Shown: positions 36,446 through 49,305, counted from the first letter of the stretch. The stretch is DNA of 64,000 bases from Delphinapterus leucas (GCF_002288925.2 NW_022097993.1:6573537-6637536); one strand, 5' to 3'. Made by a program: numbers and translations. Notes: generated by a model from the letters alone, not told the origin.

Positions 36446-36806
36446 AAGGCAGAGTGAGGGAGAACAATAAAGCAAATGTGGAAAACTGGGGAATTAAATG
36501 GAAGAATATGTGGATACTTATCATTTTTTCTATAAATTTAAACTTATTTCTAAAAACTTCTGATTGAGAGCAATCATTTGAAGTATGCTGCAGGGAGGTA
36601 CTCACAAATTCTTTTCAGAAAGATATATATTCTGGATTTTTGATAATTGAAAAATGATCTAATGAAGGCAGAAAAGTTTGCCTAAATAACTTTTCTAGTT
36701 CTCTTCCAGTCCTATTCAAAAGGTCACCTAGAATTTAATAAATACTAAAAATAATATTAATAAAAATACCCATTGATTAGCAACAAAGAATAATTTCTCT
36801 ACCCAC

Positions 36807-36955
36807 CTCTAAATCAGTTAAACATTTTTTGGAAGCAGGAGACAGAGAATGTGGGGTAGACTGACATGTACTACTGTGACGTTTCTGTGCAACTTTCCTT
36901 TTAATTTCAGAATCCAGGTGTGATTCAGACTCTTCTGTTTTTTTCATTATACGAT
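36807..36955 (-). CDS. SENP6: SENP6 exon E3, basic/Ser-rich region
   Basis: This encodes about 49 residues, starting [20 protein letters not shown] and ending [12 protein letters not shown]. The segment [11 protein letters not shown] is a cluster of basic residues that could act in nuclear localisation (inference). The acceptor lies behind a pyrimidine tract (CCCCCTTCCTTTAG) and the donor is GTGGGT. Phase is 2 in and 0 out, so it joins either possible start of E4 without loss of frame. Confidence 0.94.
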
Positions 36956-37267
36956 CTAAAGGAAGGGGGAAAAAAAAGTACTGAAATTAAACTTTATAAA
37001 TTCCTCATGATCTTTTGCTATGAAAAAATACTAACTTATATTATCAAATTATGTTTTAGTTAAAATAAACTAATGTTTCAATATGTACAATAAAGAAAAA
37101 CAGAACTTTAGGTCAGAGCCAGTGGCCATCTCCTGGTTGCTCGTGCCTTTTCTTTACCAGGATCTCTCTGCCAGCCCCCAAACTGTGGACCATTTTCATC
37201 AAGTGTACCAATATTCTCTTCAGCTTATTCTGTGCAACTAAGGCAGAAGAGCACTTCCTGCACTGAA

Positions 37268-37302
<35 letters not shown>
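37268..37302 (+). repeat. (CT)n(CA)n compound microsatellite
   Basis: A CT run passes directly into a CA run, bounded by CACTGAA and ATTTTTTTC. Confidence 0.95.
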
Positions 37303-37779
37303 TTTTTTTCTCCCCTAAGTTGGTTACTCTTCTTAGATTGGTAATGAGAAAAATTTGAATTCAAACATTGGGTACAACTGTTTAGATAAAGGAAACTAAA
37401 CTAATTCTCGATTTAATGGTTTTTTAAATTTAAGACACACAAAAGAGAATTTTCTTCATTATTTTTCAATGTAAATTCAATCATTTTCATTTCTAATTAA
37501 TTCATAATTCGAATTTTTAAATGATTTAACGAACTCCACACAGAACAATTTAAATTTTATTACAATCTGACTTCATCAGCAAAGAAAACTGAACACGTTT
37601 CTAAAACAAAAGTTAATGAATCTACAAACTAAAATGCTCTACCTGCATAATTCCAAGTTTGTTAAATACTTCCATTTTCCTATCTTTTACATCCTCTTCT
37701 GATATTTTTAAAATAAGGAGATCATCTACACATAAAAATTAGCATTATCTTTCTGAGCTTGGTATACAATACTGTCTTA

Positions 37780-38580
37780 AGAAACCCATGCAATTACTCT
37801 GGTTTAGTGCAATCACAGAGTCCCACTGAGTGACTCCACCTTCCCATCCATTGTCCAGTCTGAACACCTTTATTTTCCTGGACACCAAAGCTAGAAATCT
37901 GAGTAAGCGTTGACTTGTCCTTGTGTCTCCTTTCTCACAGTCAAGTGAATTCTACTAATAGCTCTTGAACTCATTCCTTCCTCTCCAACTCCACTGCCAC
38001 TATATTTCAGATGCTTAACTCCTACCTAAAATGATCTCCCTCACTCCAATTTTGCTTGCTTCAAATCCTTCTCCCCTACTGCCAAGGTCATCTTTCAAAT
38101 ATGATTCTACCATTCTAATGCTTAAAATCTTTCAATGATTCCATTAGCTAAGGAAAAAAGTCTAAACCCCGTATCCTGCCAAGCAGAAGGCTGCACTGAT
38201 GTTCCAGTCTTAATTCCAAAAATACTATACCTCAAACACGTGCATTTCTCCATGATATTTTCTTTCACCCTCTTATATATATGCTGTTCTCTTCACAAGC
38301 AAAGCCCTCTCTACTTATCTAGTAAATTCAAACTATTCTTTGTTACGAAGCTACCTCTATCCCACACTAAGCATGATGAAGCAAAAACTCAGAGTTTCCA
38401 CAGCACTTTATCCATACTTCTATTAGTACTCATTTTATTTTAAGCTAATTATTTGCACTGATCTGTTTCCTCTCATTATACTGTCAGCTCTGGAAAAGCA
38501 GAAATCATGTTTTAGTCACCTGTTTTCTCAGAGTTTAGAAACTGCACAAGGCAGGGGCTGAAAAAGTGTTTACTGGATTA
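37780..38580 (+). mobile_element. LINE-2 3' end
   Basis: The pattern TTCAAATCCTTCTCCC, CAATGATTCCATTAGC, GTCTAAACCCCGTATCCTGC and ACTGTCAGCTCTGGAAAAGC follows the L2 3' region. It is diverged. Confidence 0.65.
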
Positions 38581-40603
38581 ATGAATCACATCAGAAAAGA
38601 CTATATGACACATTCAAAAAAGATGAAATCACATGGTTGAAAGGAAGGGATGTTAGTACTATGTCACCTCGGAAAATCTCTTAACTCTGTCACACAGAGA
38701 AACTGATACAGTCGCAGATCTAGAAACATAAGGATTCAGCCAGGGAGAGGAAAGGAAACCTGCTCCCAAGAACACCTGAGGTTACAGACCAGCTGCTCCA
38801 GTCAAAGCATCTAGCTGTTAGCTATATTCCTATGAAGGCTAACTTACTTTGTCAGATGGATTGGATATAAAAAGCAGTTTCCATACAAATGAGTATTAAA
38901 GAACTAGAATGTGGCACTAAGTAAAAAAGGAGGCAAACAAGATTTGGAATTCAGAAAATACACATTGGTTGTGTGTGGAATACACAACCAATTATTGGCA
39001 TAATTTAATTTACAGAGACAGCTGTCTTAAAACATGTTTTTTTTTTTTTCTCCTCCAACTTTTCTTGGTCTTGGTAATTAAATTTTTGTACGTACACAAG
39101 AGAGCTTTTTCCTTTTAAACGTATTTTAGGAATCTTTGTAATCCCCACAATATCACTGCAAATCATTTTGCTCAAGTATGTCTCTATATCGTTTTCCTGC
39201 CAGGCCCTACTCAGAGACTGACATTTTAAAAACTATTATCATTTCAATCCTGATCATATACTCACACTCTTCTCTCCACTACAGCTATCTCATCATGTCT
39301 ATGTCACATTTTTCTCTATCTCTTAACACAATTAACAAGGGGGGAAACAAGGGGTCCAAGCCCTGAGAGAAACTGAAAATTTTTATTGATAATAGAGAAA
39401 AACGTTGTTTATATGTACCACATCTTCTTTATCTATTCCTCTCTCAATGGACATTTAGGTTGCTTCCACGTCCTGGCTATTGTAAATAGCGCTGCAATGA
39501 ACATTAGGGTACACGTATCTTTTCGAATTGTGGTTTTCTGAGGGTATATGCCCAGGAGTGGGATTGCTGGATCACATGGTAGCTCTATTTTTAGTTTTTT
39601 AAGGAATCTCCATACTGTTCTCCACAGTGGCTATACTAATTTACATTCCCACCAACAGTGTAGAAAGGTTTCTTTTTCTTCACACCCTCTCCAGCATTTA
39701 TTGTTCGTAGATTTTTTTTGATGATGGCCACCTCATTGTACTTCTCTAAAAATTAGTGATGTTAGCATCTTTTCGTGTGCTTTTTGGCCATCTGTATGTT
39801 TTGGTCTTCTTCGGAGAAATGTCTATTTCGATATTCTGCCCATTTTCTGATTGGGTTGTTTGTTTTTTCGTTACTGAGCTTCATGAGCTGTTTGTATATT
39901 TTGGAGATTAATCCCTTGTCGGTCGCTTCATTGGCAATTATTTTCTCCCATTCTGTGGGTTGTCTTTTTGTTTTGTTTATTGTTTCCTTTGCTGTGCAAA
40001 AGCTTTTAAGTTTAATTAGGTCCCATTTGTTTTTGTTTTCATTACTTTAGGAGGTGGATCAAAAAAGATCTTGCTGCGATTTATGTCAGAGAGTGTTCTC
40101 CCTATGTTTTCCTCAAAGAGTCTTATAGTACCGAGCCTTACATTTAGGTCTTTAATACATTTTGAGTTTATTTTTGTGTATGGTGTTAAAGAATGTTCCA
40201 ATTTCATTTTTTTACATGTAGCTGTCCAGTTTTCCTAGCACCATTTATTGAAAGAGACTTGTCTTTCCTCCATTGTATAGTCTTGCCTCCTTTGTTGTAG
40301 ATTAATTGACAGTAGGTGCGTGGATTTATCTCTGGGCTTTCTATCCTGTTCCATTGATCTATATATCTGTTTTTGTGCCAGTACGATACTGCTTTGATGA
40401 CTGCAGCTTTGTAGTATAGTCTGAAGTCAGGGAGCCTGATTCCTCCAGCTCCGTTTTTCTTTCTCAAGATTGCTTTGACCATTCAGGGTCTTTTGTGTCT
40501 CCGTACAAATTTTAAGATTTTTTTGTTCTAGTTTTGTGAAAAATGCCACTGGTGATTTGATAGGGATTGCATGAATCTGTAGTTTGCCTTGGGTAGTATA
40601 GTC

Positions 40604-40809
40604 TTTTTTTTTTTTTGTGGTATGCGGGCCTCTCACTGTTGTGGCCTCTCCTGTTGCGGAGCACAGGCTCCGGACCCACAGGCTCAGCGGCCATGGCTCA
40701 CGGGCCTAGCCGCTCCGCGGCATGTGGGATCTTCCCAGACCGGGGCACGAACCCGTGTCCCCTGCATCGGCAGGCGGACTCTCAAACACTGCGCCACCAG
40801 GGAAGCCCA
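40604..40809 (-). mobile_element. Short GC-rich CHR-type SINE nested in the inverted L1
   Basis: It has a T-run, CTCACTGTTGTGGCCTCTCC and an end at GCCACCAGGGAAGCCC. Duplication AGTATAGTC and TGTATAGTC lies on the two sides (40595-40603, 40810-40818). Confidence 0.94.
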
Positions 40810-41586
40810 TGTATAGTCATTTTTGACAACAATGATTCTTCCAATCCAAGAACATGGTATATCTTTCCATCTGTTTGTGTCACCTTCGATTTCTTTCATC
40901 AATGTCTTATAGTTTTTGGAGTACAGGCCTTTTGTCTCCTTAGGTAGGTTTATTCCTAGGTGTTTTATTCTTTTTGTTGCAATGGTAAATGAGATTGTTT
41001 CTTTACTTTCTCTTTCTGATCTTTCATTGTTAGTGTATAGAAATGCAACAGATTTCTGTGTGTTAATTTTGTATCCTGCAACTTAACCAAATTCATTAAT
41101 GAGCTCTAGTAGTTTTTTGTAGCATCTTTAGGATTTTCTATGTATAGATACATGCACTCCAATGTTGATAGCAGCACTATTTACAATAGCCAAGACATGG
41201 AAGCAACCTAAGTGTCTACTGACAGATGAACGGATAAAGGAAATGTGGTACATATATACAATGGAATATTACTCATCCATAAAAAAGAATGAAATAATGT
41301 TATTTGCAGCAACACGGATGGACCTAGAGATTGTCATATTGAATGAAGTCAGTCAGACACAGAAAGACAAATATATATGATAATGCTTATATGTGGAATC
41401 TAAAAAGATGGTACAGATGAAATTATTTACAAAACAGAAATAGAGTCACAGATATAGAAAACAATCTTATGGTTACTAGGGGGGCAGGGGGAGAGTTAAA
41501 TTGGGAGATTGGGACTGACAAATATACCCTACTATACACAAAATAGATTACAAAAAACAAACAAACAAAAAACCAAAAAAACCACA

Positions 41587-42097
41587 GAACCAATATATAA
41601 AGTACCCAAAGAGCTAATGTTAAATAAGCTAATACTATGAATTGGCTCACTAATTACTTCGAGAAAATTAATTTTGGAGAAATTAATTTTGAGAAATCAG
41701 GTAAAAAGGAAATTGCTTTCCCAACTTAAAGGTTTATACCCCCTAAGATGGCATTTTAAATATTGCCTTCAACGTTGTACTTAATCCTAATTTATGGCCT
41801 AAAAATCCCAACCCTGTAATCATTTCGTGGGCTCAATTAAATAATGTTCTAGCAATCAGTAATCTCAGATTTCTGCACCTGCACCTCGCCTGAAAATATA
41901 AAATGTTCATACTGAACACCTAATGTTCATATGTTCCCCCAAAGCTTATTTTACAACAGTTTATATATACCAGTATACCCTTCTTCATTGAATTTACATC
42001 TGTAATATGGAAGCTCTTCTGTATCACTGTGTTATTACAAAATGATTTTAAGAAGTTTTTAGATTTTTAAGAAAATAAATTTTGGCACCAAAAACGG
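41587..42097 (+). other. Candidate 3'-transduced (non-L1) segment
   Basis: This is single-copy-looking sequence between an internal A-rich tract and a terminal AATAAA plus A-tail, inside the L1 target duplication. That is the layout of an L1 3' transduction, or of an unrelated RNA joined by template switching. I do not recognise a gene in it. Confidence 0.65.
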
Positions 42098-42172
42098 AAA
42101 AAAAAAAAGATAATAGAGAAAAACGATTTTAAAATCTTGACCTCCTAAATCAAGATTATCTATAAGGAACTA

Positions 42173-42866
<694 letters not shown>

Positions 42867-43349
42867 AAATGCAAAGAATGACATTAATTAGACGTTTTAA
42901 GATGAAACTTCTGAAACCAACGTGATGTGGAAGTATGGCAAATGACTGACAGTGTATGGGAAACTAGAGTAGATCTACAAAGAGACAATAAGCATAAATA
43001 TGTTAATGTCAATGTCAGGATTAAGAAATTTCTTTGGGATTCTATCTTCCATGGAAAGAGAAAAACACTTGAGAAGATTGTGACAATTCATGTGAAAATT
43101 AACTAGCTTCAAATTATAGCCAGAAACATAATATGGCAAAAGATTTAAAACCTGACTGGTCCAGGAATGGCAAACGCCTAACAACAAGAGGCTCATGGAA
43201 GTTTTAGCAGCTAACTGATCATGGAAGTCATTTTTGCTAAACTGTGCCAAACCCTCGACAAAGTACTCCAGGGAGGTACTTGAGATGAAACCTATGTGAC
43301 ACTCTTGCTTTCATTGAATGCCCCCTTCTGGGGATGAGAAGGTGAATAC

Positions 43350-44155
43350 TGAGTGTTTACCCAAGGCCACACAAAACAAACACCAAGATTAACAAGAGAC
43401 ACCATAAAGCTCCTGGCAGAGAACACAGGCAAAGCATTCTCTGACATAAATAGTACCAATGTTTTCTTAGGTCAGTCTCCCAAGGCAATAGAAGTAAAAG
43501 CAAAAAGAAACAAATGGGACCTAATCAAACTTATAAGCTTTTGCACAGCAAAGGAAACCATCAACAAAACAAAAAGACAACCTATGGGCTGGGAAAAAAT
43601 ATTTTCAAATGATGCGACCAACAAGGGCTTAATTTCTAAAATATACAAACAGCACATATGACTCAGTAACGAAAAAAACCAAACAATCCAATCAAAAACC
43701 AGGCAGAGGACATAGACATTTCTCCAAAGAAGATATACAGATGGCCAATAGGCACATGAAAAGATGCTCAACATCACGAATTATCAGAGAAATGCAAATC
43801 AAAACTACAATGAGGAATCACTGTACACCAGTCAGAATGGCCATCATTAAGAAGTCCACAAACAAGAAATGCTGGAGAGGGTGTGGAGAAAAGGGAACCC
43901 TCCTTCACTGTTGGTGGAAATATAAATTGGTGCAGCCACTATGGAGAACAGTATGGAGGTTCCTTAAAAAACTAAAAATAGAATTACTATATGACCCAGC
44001 AATCCCATTCCTGGGCATATATCCAGAGGAAACTCTCATTCAAAAAGATACATGCACCCCAATGTTCACAGCACCACTATTTACAACAGCCAAGACATGG
44101 AAGCAACCTAAATGTCCATCAACAGATGAATGTATAAAGAAGATTGATATGTGTG

Positions 44156-44191
<36 letters not shown>

Positions 44192-44653
44192 AATACTACT
44201 TCCCCATAAAAAAAGAATGAAATAACCTCATTTGCAGTAACATGGATGGAGGTAGAAATTATCATACTAAGACAAAACAAATACCATATGATCTCACTTA
44301 TATATGTGGATTCTAAAATAGAATACAAATGCACTTATTAAAAAAACAAAACAAAAAACAGAAACAGACTCACAGACAGAGAAAACAGATTTATGGTTAC
44401 CAAAGAGGAAAGTGGGGAAGGGATAAATTAGGAGTTTGGGATTAGCAGATACAAAGTACTATATATAAAATAGATAAACAACAAGACAAGGCCCTATTGC
44501 AGGGCACAGAGAACTATATTCAATATCTTATAATAACTTATAATGGAAAAAAATATGAAAAAGAATATTTATAACTGAATCACTTTGCTGTACACCAGAC
44601 ACTAACACAACAGCTGTAAATCAACTATATACGTCAATAAAAAAAAAAAAAAG
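43350..44653 (+). mobile_element. LINE-1, 5'-truncated
   Basis: L1 ORF2 C-terminal region (residues like [20 protein letters not shown] and [19 protein letters not shown], [20 protein letters not shown]) runs to the 3' UTR and an A-tail near 44640-44652. A CA microsatellite (44157-44189) has expanded inside. Frames are broken. Confidence 0.92.
44157..44189 (+). repeat. (AC)n microsatellite in L1
   Basis: About 16 AC units lie between GTGTGTAT and GGAATACTAC, where other L1 copies have ATATATACAATGGAATATTA, so it grew from that TA/CA seed. Confidence 0.95.
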
Positions 44654-44809
44654 ATTGGGATATTTCCTGCTGGATTTTCTAGCTCAATGTCTTTTTAATA
44701 TACCACACTATTTCCAGATACGTAGAAAAGGTAAGAATATGGAAGATATTATGAGACAAGTAAAAGTGATTAATAGGTTGGATCTTTAGAATAAATTTTA
44801 AAACCTAAA

Positions 44810-45500
44810 CTTAAAAAAAAATGTCCTCCATAAAAAGAACATTTATAGTAGCTTTACTCATAATCTTAAAACAAACAAACAAAAAACCCCTGGATAGGCT
44901 TCCCTGGTGGCACAGTGGTTGAGAGTCCGCCTGCCGATGCAGGAGACACGGGTTTGTGTCCCGGTCCGGGAAGATCCCACATGCCGTGGAGCGGCTGGGC
45001 CCGTGAGCCATGGCCGCTGAGCCTGCGCGTCCGGAGCCTGTGCTCCGCAACGGGAGGGACCACAGCAGTGATAGGCCCTCGTACTGCAAAAACAAAAAAC
45101 AAAAACCAAAAAAACCCTGGAAACAACTCAGGTATCCATCATCAGGAGAATGATAAACAAACTGGTACAGCCATACAATGGAACACTAAAGTAACAAATT
45201 ACTAATGCATGCAACAACATGGGTGAATCTCAAAAAAACTATCCAGAGTGAAAAGAAGACTTACAACAAAGAGTAAACATTGTATTATTCCACTTATATG
45301 AAAATAGTTACCTTTGAGGGGGCAGGGATGAGGAGTAACTGAAAGGAACAAGAGGGAACTTTCTGCAGTGATGATATCATTTGTACTATGTCTTCCCAGG
45401 GCTTTGGGTTAGTAAGGTATGTGTACTTGTCAAAATGTATTTAACTGTACACTTATGACTTGTGCATTTCATTGTATGTAAATTTTATTTCAAAATAGAA
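44810..45500 (+). mobile_element. Old LINE-1 3' end with SINE inside
   Basis: GTATCCATCATCAGGAGAAT, GGTACAGCCATACAATGGAA and ATTTAACTGTACACTTATGA, ending TTTTATTTCAAAATAG, are L1M 3' end wording. The SINE 44897-45108 splits it. Confidence 0.8.
44897..45108 (+). mobile_element. Short GC-rich CHR-type SINE
   Basis: It opens GGCTTCCCTGGTGGCACAGT with the GCGTCCGGAGCCTGTGCTCC body and an A/C-mixed tail. The flanks AAAACCCCTGGA and AAAAACCCTGGA look like its target duplication. Confidence 0.92.
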
Positions 45501-46089
45501 AAAGAAAACTAAAACATATATTGAACTCTAGATAATGATATGCCTGCTGAAGTGTTTAGGAGTAAACTGTACTGGTGTCTGTAACTTACTTTAAAATACA
45601 TTGGAAAAAATAAGATGAGTTTATATATAAATGATTAGATACACGGATATGTGATAAAGTTAAGTACAGAAAAGTGTTAACTGTAGAATCTATGTAGTAG
45701 ATATATGTGTATTCACTGTGAAAGTCTTTCAACTTTTTGGTATCTTTGAAAATTTTCATAATAGAAGTCGGAGGTGGGGTGGGGCAAGGACAGCCCTTCA
45801 CTTTTTTGTTTGAAAATTTAGTCGTGATATTACTAATCTGCTGGAAACTATATACCTCAAGGATAGTTAGAACACAAACAACTATCTTTATTGTGGTTAT
45901 TTATTTGCTTTTAAGTTATTTTTATCATCTGTGAAAAGAGAAAGACTAATTAGAAAAACAGCTGGTTTTCTCCATCATGTAGCTGTTACTATGACTGGTT
46001 TTCAGTATAGAATAAAATGGCAGTCATATATCACATTCTCATTACAACCTCCTTAAAAATCACTTTTGTCTATGCGAAATATGTGATAA

Positions 46090-46570
46090 ACAGGCAAAGG
46101 AGACAACAGGCAGACATGAATAAAAGAAGAAATCCAAATGGCCACTCAACACATAAAATGCTTCGTCAGTAATGAGGAAATTTTTAAAAAAACCAAATAC
46201 TACTTCCCTATCAGCCTGGCAAAGCCTGAAGGATAGTAATATCTACTGTTGCTGAGGAGCATGTGAGAAAACAGGCACACTCAGATCCTGCTTGCTGGGA
46301 GCTGACACCCTTTACAGAAAGCATTTTGGCAGTAATACATCAGAAGTCTTTAAAATGTGCATAAACTTTGTCCTTATAATTTTATTTCTAGGGATTTGAC
46401 CTAAGTAAATAATAGATAAAATACATAATATGAGCTAAATTATTAATAATATATATAATATCAAAACATTAAAAACCTAAATTATGGTACAGAAATATAG
46501 TGGGTCACTATGCATTCATGAAAAAAATGACCACAGAGACTTGGCTATATTAACTTGTAAAGTCCACTAT
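46090..46570 (+). mobile_element. Old LINE-1/HAL1-like fragment
   Basis: GAAATCCAAATGGCCACTCA, CAGCCTGGCAAAGCCTGAAG, TTTCTAGGGATTTGACCTAA and ACTATGCATTCATGAAAAA resemble HAL1/L1ME ORF2-derived DNA. Confidence 0.55.
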
Positions 46571-47399
46571 ATATAAATTCATCTATTTGATTCTTAAACT
46601 TCCCTTAATTGTGTTTTTCATTCTGGTTTTCTTCTGATATTCCAATATCTTTTAATGAGAGTACAGAAACCGGATAATAATGTAACAAAGTAAGAAGCAA
46701 GTTACAGAACAGTAAACATAGTATAAACGCATTTTAAAAAAAAAAGGGTATATATGCATAGAAGTCTAGCAAGTTATATGTTAAAGTACCAGGAGAAGAT
46801 ACCCTGACTGGTTAAGAGTGAGTGGATATTTTTCTTCTGCACATGAGTTAAATAGTGCTAAGTCAGGTGATTTAGGTTGAAATCATAATGTAATTACATT
46901 AAGAATATAATTAAATGTTCACTCAGAGACAGTATATAACGTCTATTAATTCTCTGACAAGAACACAAAGAACAGACTGGAAAACAAAAAGGAGGTTTAA
47001 GAAACAAAAGAAAGAATAGAGAAAAAAATAAGAAATCTTAATTTATAGTTATATGTTATTTTACATACTTAGAAAAAATATAAAAAGAACACCAAACAAA
47101 AAAGCAATAGGATATCTGATCTATCCAAAAATTATACTTAATAGTTTACAAGCTTTAATTTAATCCTAGAGAACTGCTTATCAATGCTCGTTAGCTTAGT
47201 GCTAATAAATGGCTATAATTCATATTAAGTGTCTCTTAAATGCAAAATAAAGGAGAAAAACAATAATAAAGGAAGCTACTTTAAGTGTTAAGAACTATAA
47301 AAAGACAGTGATTTCTTTTTAGGGGAAAATTATTCCAGGTGCTATGCCAGTAACTTGATCCTGGGGTTTGAAATCTCACCATTTTAAAAACTAACTCCA

Positions 47400-47681
47400 G
47401 GCTTCCCTGGTGGTGCAGTGGTTGAGAATCTGCCTGCCGATGCAGGGGACACGGGTGCGAGCCCTGGTCTGGGAAGATCCCACATGTCGTGGAGCAACTG
47501 GGCCCGTGAGCCACAGCTACTGAGCCTGAGCGTCTGGAGCTTGTGCTCCGCAACAAGAGAGGCCGCCACAGTGAGAGGCCCGCGCACCGCGATGAACAGT
47601 GGCCCCCGCTCGCCACAACTAGAGAAAGCCCTCGCACAGAAACGAAGACCCAACACAGCCAAAAATAAATAAATTTATTAA
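47400..47681 (+). mobile_element. CHR-type SINE
   Basis: It opens GGCTTCCCTGGTGGTGCAGT and ends AAAATAAATAAATTTATT. Duplication AAAAACTAACTCCA / AAAAACTATCTCCA lies at 47386-47399 and 47682-47695. Confidence 0.93.
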
Positions 47682-47878
47682 AAAAACTATCTCCAAAGGA
47701 AATCCTAAAATAAAATGCAATCTTTATGTAACAATATATGCGATATTGTTATAGCACTGTCACTCATACTATACCCAAGTATACGTGTACCTACCTAACA
47801 CAAAGCAGCTGTAGTTTACAAGCTAAATATACCAATATCCCTTTCCTAAAGTTTACAAACATTACCTGTCCACATGAT

Positions 47879-47900
47879 TGTGTGTGTGTGTATATATATT
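47879..47900 (+). repeat. (TG)n(TA)n run at left edge of mariner
   Basis: A short TG run passes into TATATATA directly before the left inverted repeat; it is probably the insertion target. Confidence 0.9.
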
Positions 47901-49167
47901 TTGGGTTGGCCAAAAAGGTCATTTGTTTTTTCCATAGGATGCCTCTAGTAGCTTAGTTGTCTTTAAATTCATTTGAAACAATATTGTTAAGACTGTGTTG
48001 TGACAGCTGTCACATCAGTGTGCATTTAAAAAAAACATCAAAATTGGTGAATTTTTGTGTGGCCATTTTAATATTGAAGATGGAAGAAAAATGCAACATT
48101 TTTGGCACATTATGCTTTATTATTTCAAGAAAGGTTAAAAATGCAAATGAAACGAAAAAAAAGATTTGTGCAATGTATGGGGAAGGTGCTGCGACTGATC
48201 GAATGTGTCAAAAGTGGTTTGTGAAGCTTCGTGCTGGAGATTTCTTGCTGGACGATGCTCCACGGTCAGGTAGACCACTTGAGGTTGATAGCAATCAAAT
48301 CGAGACATTAATTGAGATCAATCAACATTATACCACGCGAGAGATAGCCGACGTACTCAAAATATCCAAATCAAGAGTTGAAAATCATTGGCACCAGCCT
48401 GGTTATGTTAATTGCTTTGATGTTTGGAATCCACAGAAGTTAAGCGGAAGAAACCTTGAGCGTATTTCTCCATATGATTCTTGTAACGAAAACGTTCCAT
48501 TTTTAAAACAAATCGTGACGGGCTATGAAAAGTGGGTACTGTACACTAATGTGGAATGGAAGAGATCGTGAGGCAAGTGAAATGAAGCACCACCAACCAC
48601 ACCAAAGGCAACTTTTCATCCAAAGAAGGTGATGTTCCGTATATGGCGGGATTGGAAGGGAGTCCCCTATTATGGGCTCCTTCCGGAAAACCAAACGATT
48701 AATTCTAACAAGGACTGCTCCCAGTTAGACCAACTGAAAGCAGCACTCGACGACAAGCATCCGGAATTAGTCAACAGAAAACGCATGATCTTCCATCAGG
48801 ATAACGCAAGACCGCATGTTCCTCTGATGACCAGGCAAAAGCTGTTACAGCTTGGCTGGGAAGTTCTGATTCATCCGCCGTATTCACCAGACATTGCACC
48901 TTTGTATTTACATTTATTTTGGCCTTTACAAAATTCTCTTAAGGGAAAAAATTTCCATTCTCTGGAAGACTGTAAAAGGCAACTGGTACAGTTCTTTGTT
49001 TGAAAAGATAAAAAGTTTTGGGAAGATGGAATTATGAAGTTGCCTGAAAAATGGCAGAAGGTAGTGGAACAAAAGGGTGAATACATTGTTCAATTAAGTT
49101 CTTGGTGAAAATAAAAAATGTGTCTTTTATTTTTGCTTAAAAACCAAAGAAACTTTTTGGCCAACCC
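47901..49167 (+). mobile_element. Mariner transposon (Mariner1_BT-like), near full length
   Basis: The terminal inverted repeats GGGTTGGCCAAAAAG (left, from 47903) and CTTTTTGGCCAACCC (right, to 49167) bound about 1.27 kb, the usual mariner length. A broken transposase lies between. It is inserted within TA-rich sequence, fitting the TA target. The same end sequence is what I associate with the cattle/cetacean Mariner1 family. Confidence 0.93.
48081..49108 (+). pseudogene. Mariner transposase, inactivated
   Basis: The reading frame begins MEEKCNIFGTLCFIISRKVK at 48081 with the helix-turn-helix part (AMYGEGAATDRMCQKWF, PRSGRPLEVD). It stops at 48569-48571, and the catalytic part resumes in another frame from 48629. 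The expected first catalytic Asp is Tyr in TGYEKWVLY, the second is kept (HQDNARPH) and the third is replaced in YSPDIAPLYLHLF. The enzyme would transfer DNA by a DD34D mechanism. This copy cannot. Confidence 0.9.
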
Positions 49168-49305
49168 TATATAGATATAGATATAGATAGATAGATACAC
49201 ATATATATACACACACATATATATGTTATATATGTATATGTGTATATATATGTATGTATATATATATATATGTATGTAAGTATGTATTTACACACACACT
49301 TTATT
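49168..49305 (+). repeat. TA/GATA/CA-rich microsatellite at right edge of mariner
   Basis: Mixed ATAGAT, TATATA, CACACA and TATGTA units lie directly after the right inverted repeat. With the left run, the mariner sits inside one simple-repeat tract. Confidence 0.93.

Larger units (their letters stand above)
35150..36590 (+). mobile_element. Old LINE-1 3' region with SINE and CA repeat
   Basis: CCAGATTAAAGAAGACTGAA, CATGACAACTAAATGTACAT and GGATTAGATGATAATTTTGG match an L1M-type 3' UTR seen again at 49500-50100. A SINE (35547-35882) and a CA run (36415-36443) lie within. Confidence 0.65.
32813..36806. other. Intron E3-E4
   Basis: 32813-35150 is AT-rich intron. A GC-richer patch at 34790-34990 (CCCCTCCTTTCCCTGGGTCA) has no recognised identity. 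35150-36600 is an old L1 3' region carrying a SINE and a CA microsatellite. Confidence 0.5.
39388..42125 (+). mobile_element. Chimeric, 5'-inverted LINE-1 insertion with non-L1 3' end
   Basis: One insertion is bounded by the perfect 17-base duplication GATAATAGAGAAAAACG at 39388-39404 and 42109-42125. Inside: (a) 39405 to about 41148, L1 ORF2 in reverse, interrupted by a later SINE; (b) about 41149-41549, L1 ORF2 end and 3' UTR in forward orientation; (c) an A/C-rich tract at 41550-41586; (d) about 510 bases unlike L1; (e) AATAAA at 42074-42079 and an A-tail at 42098-42108. The reversed half has no 3' UTR or poly-T of its own, so it is not an ordinary separate insertion. Confidence 0.85.

Noticed and set aside
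44811..45205. Pro/Arg/Gly-rich open frames on both strands, repeated at many sites (for example 18285, 19831, 31044, 40512)
   Set aside because: All fall inside GC-rich CHR SINEs and are by-products of the same repeat, not genes.
47957..49003. Active mariner transposase
   Set aside because: Internal stop and frame change, and catalytic Asp replaced in two of three motifs.
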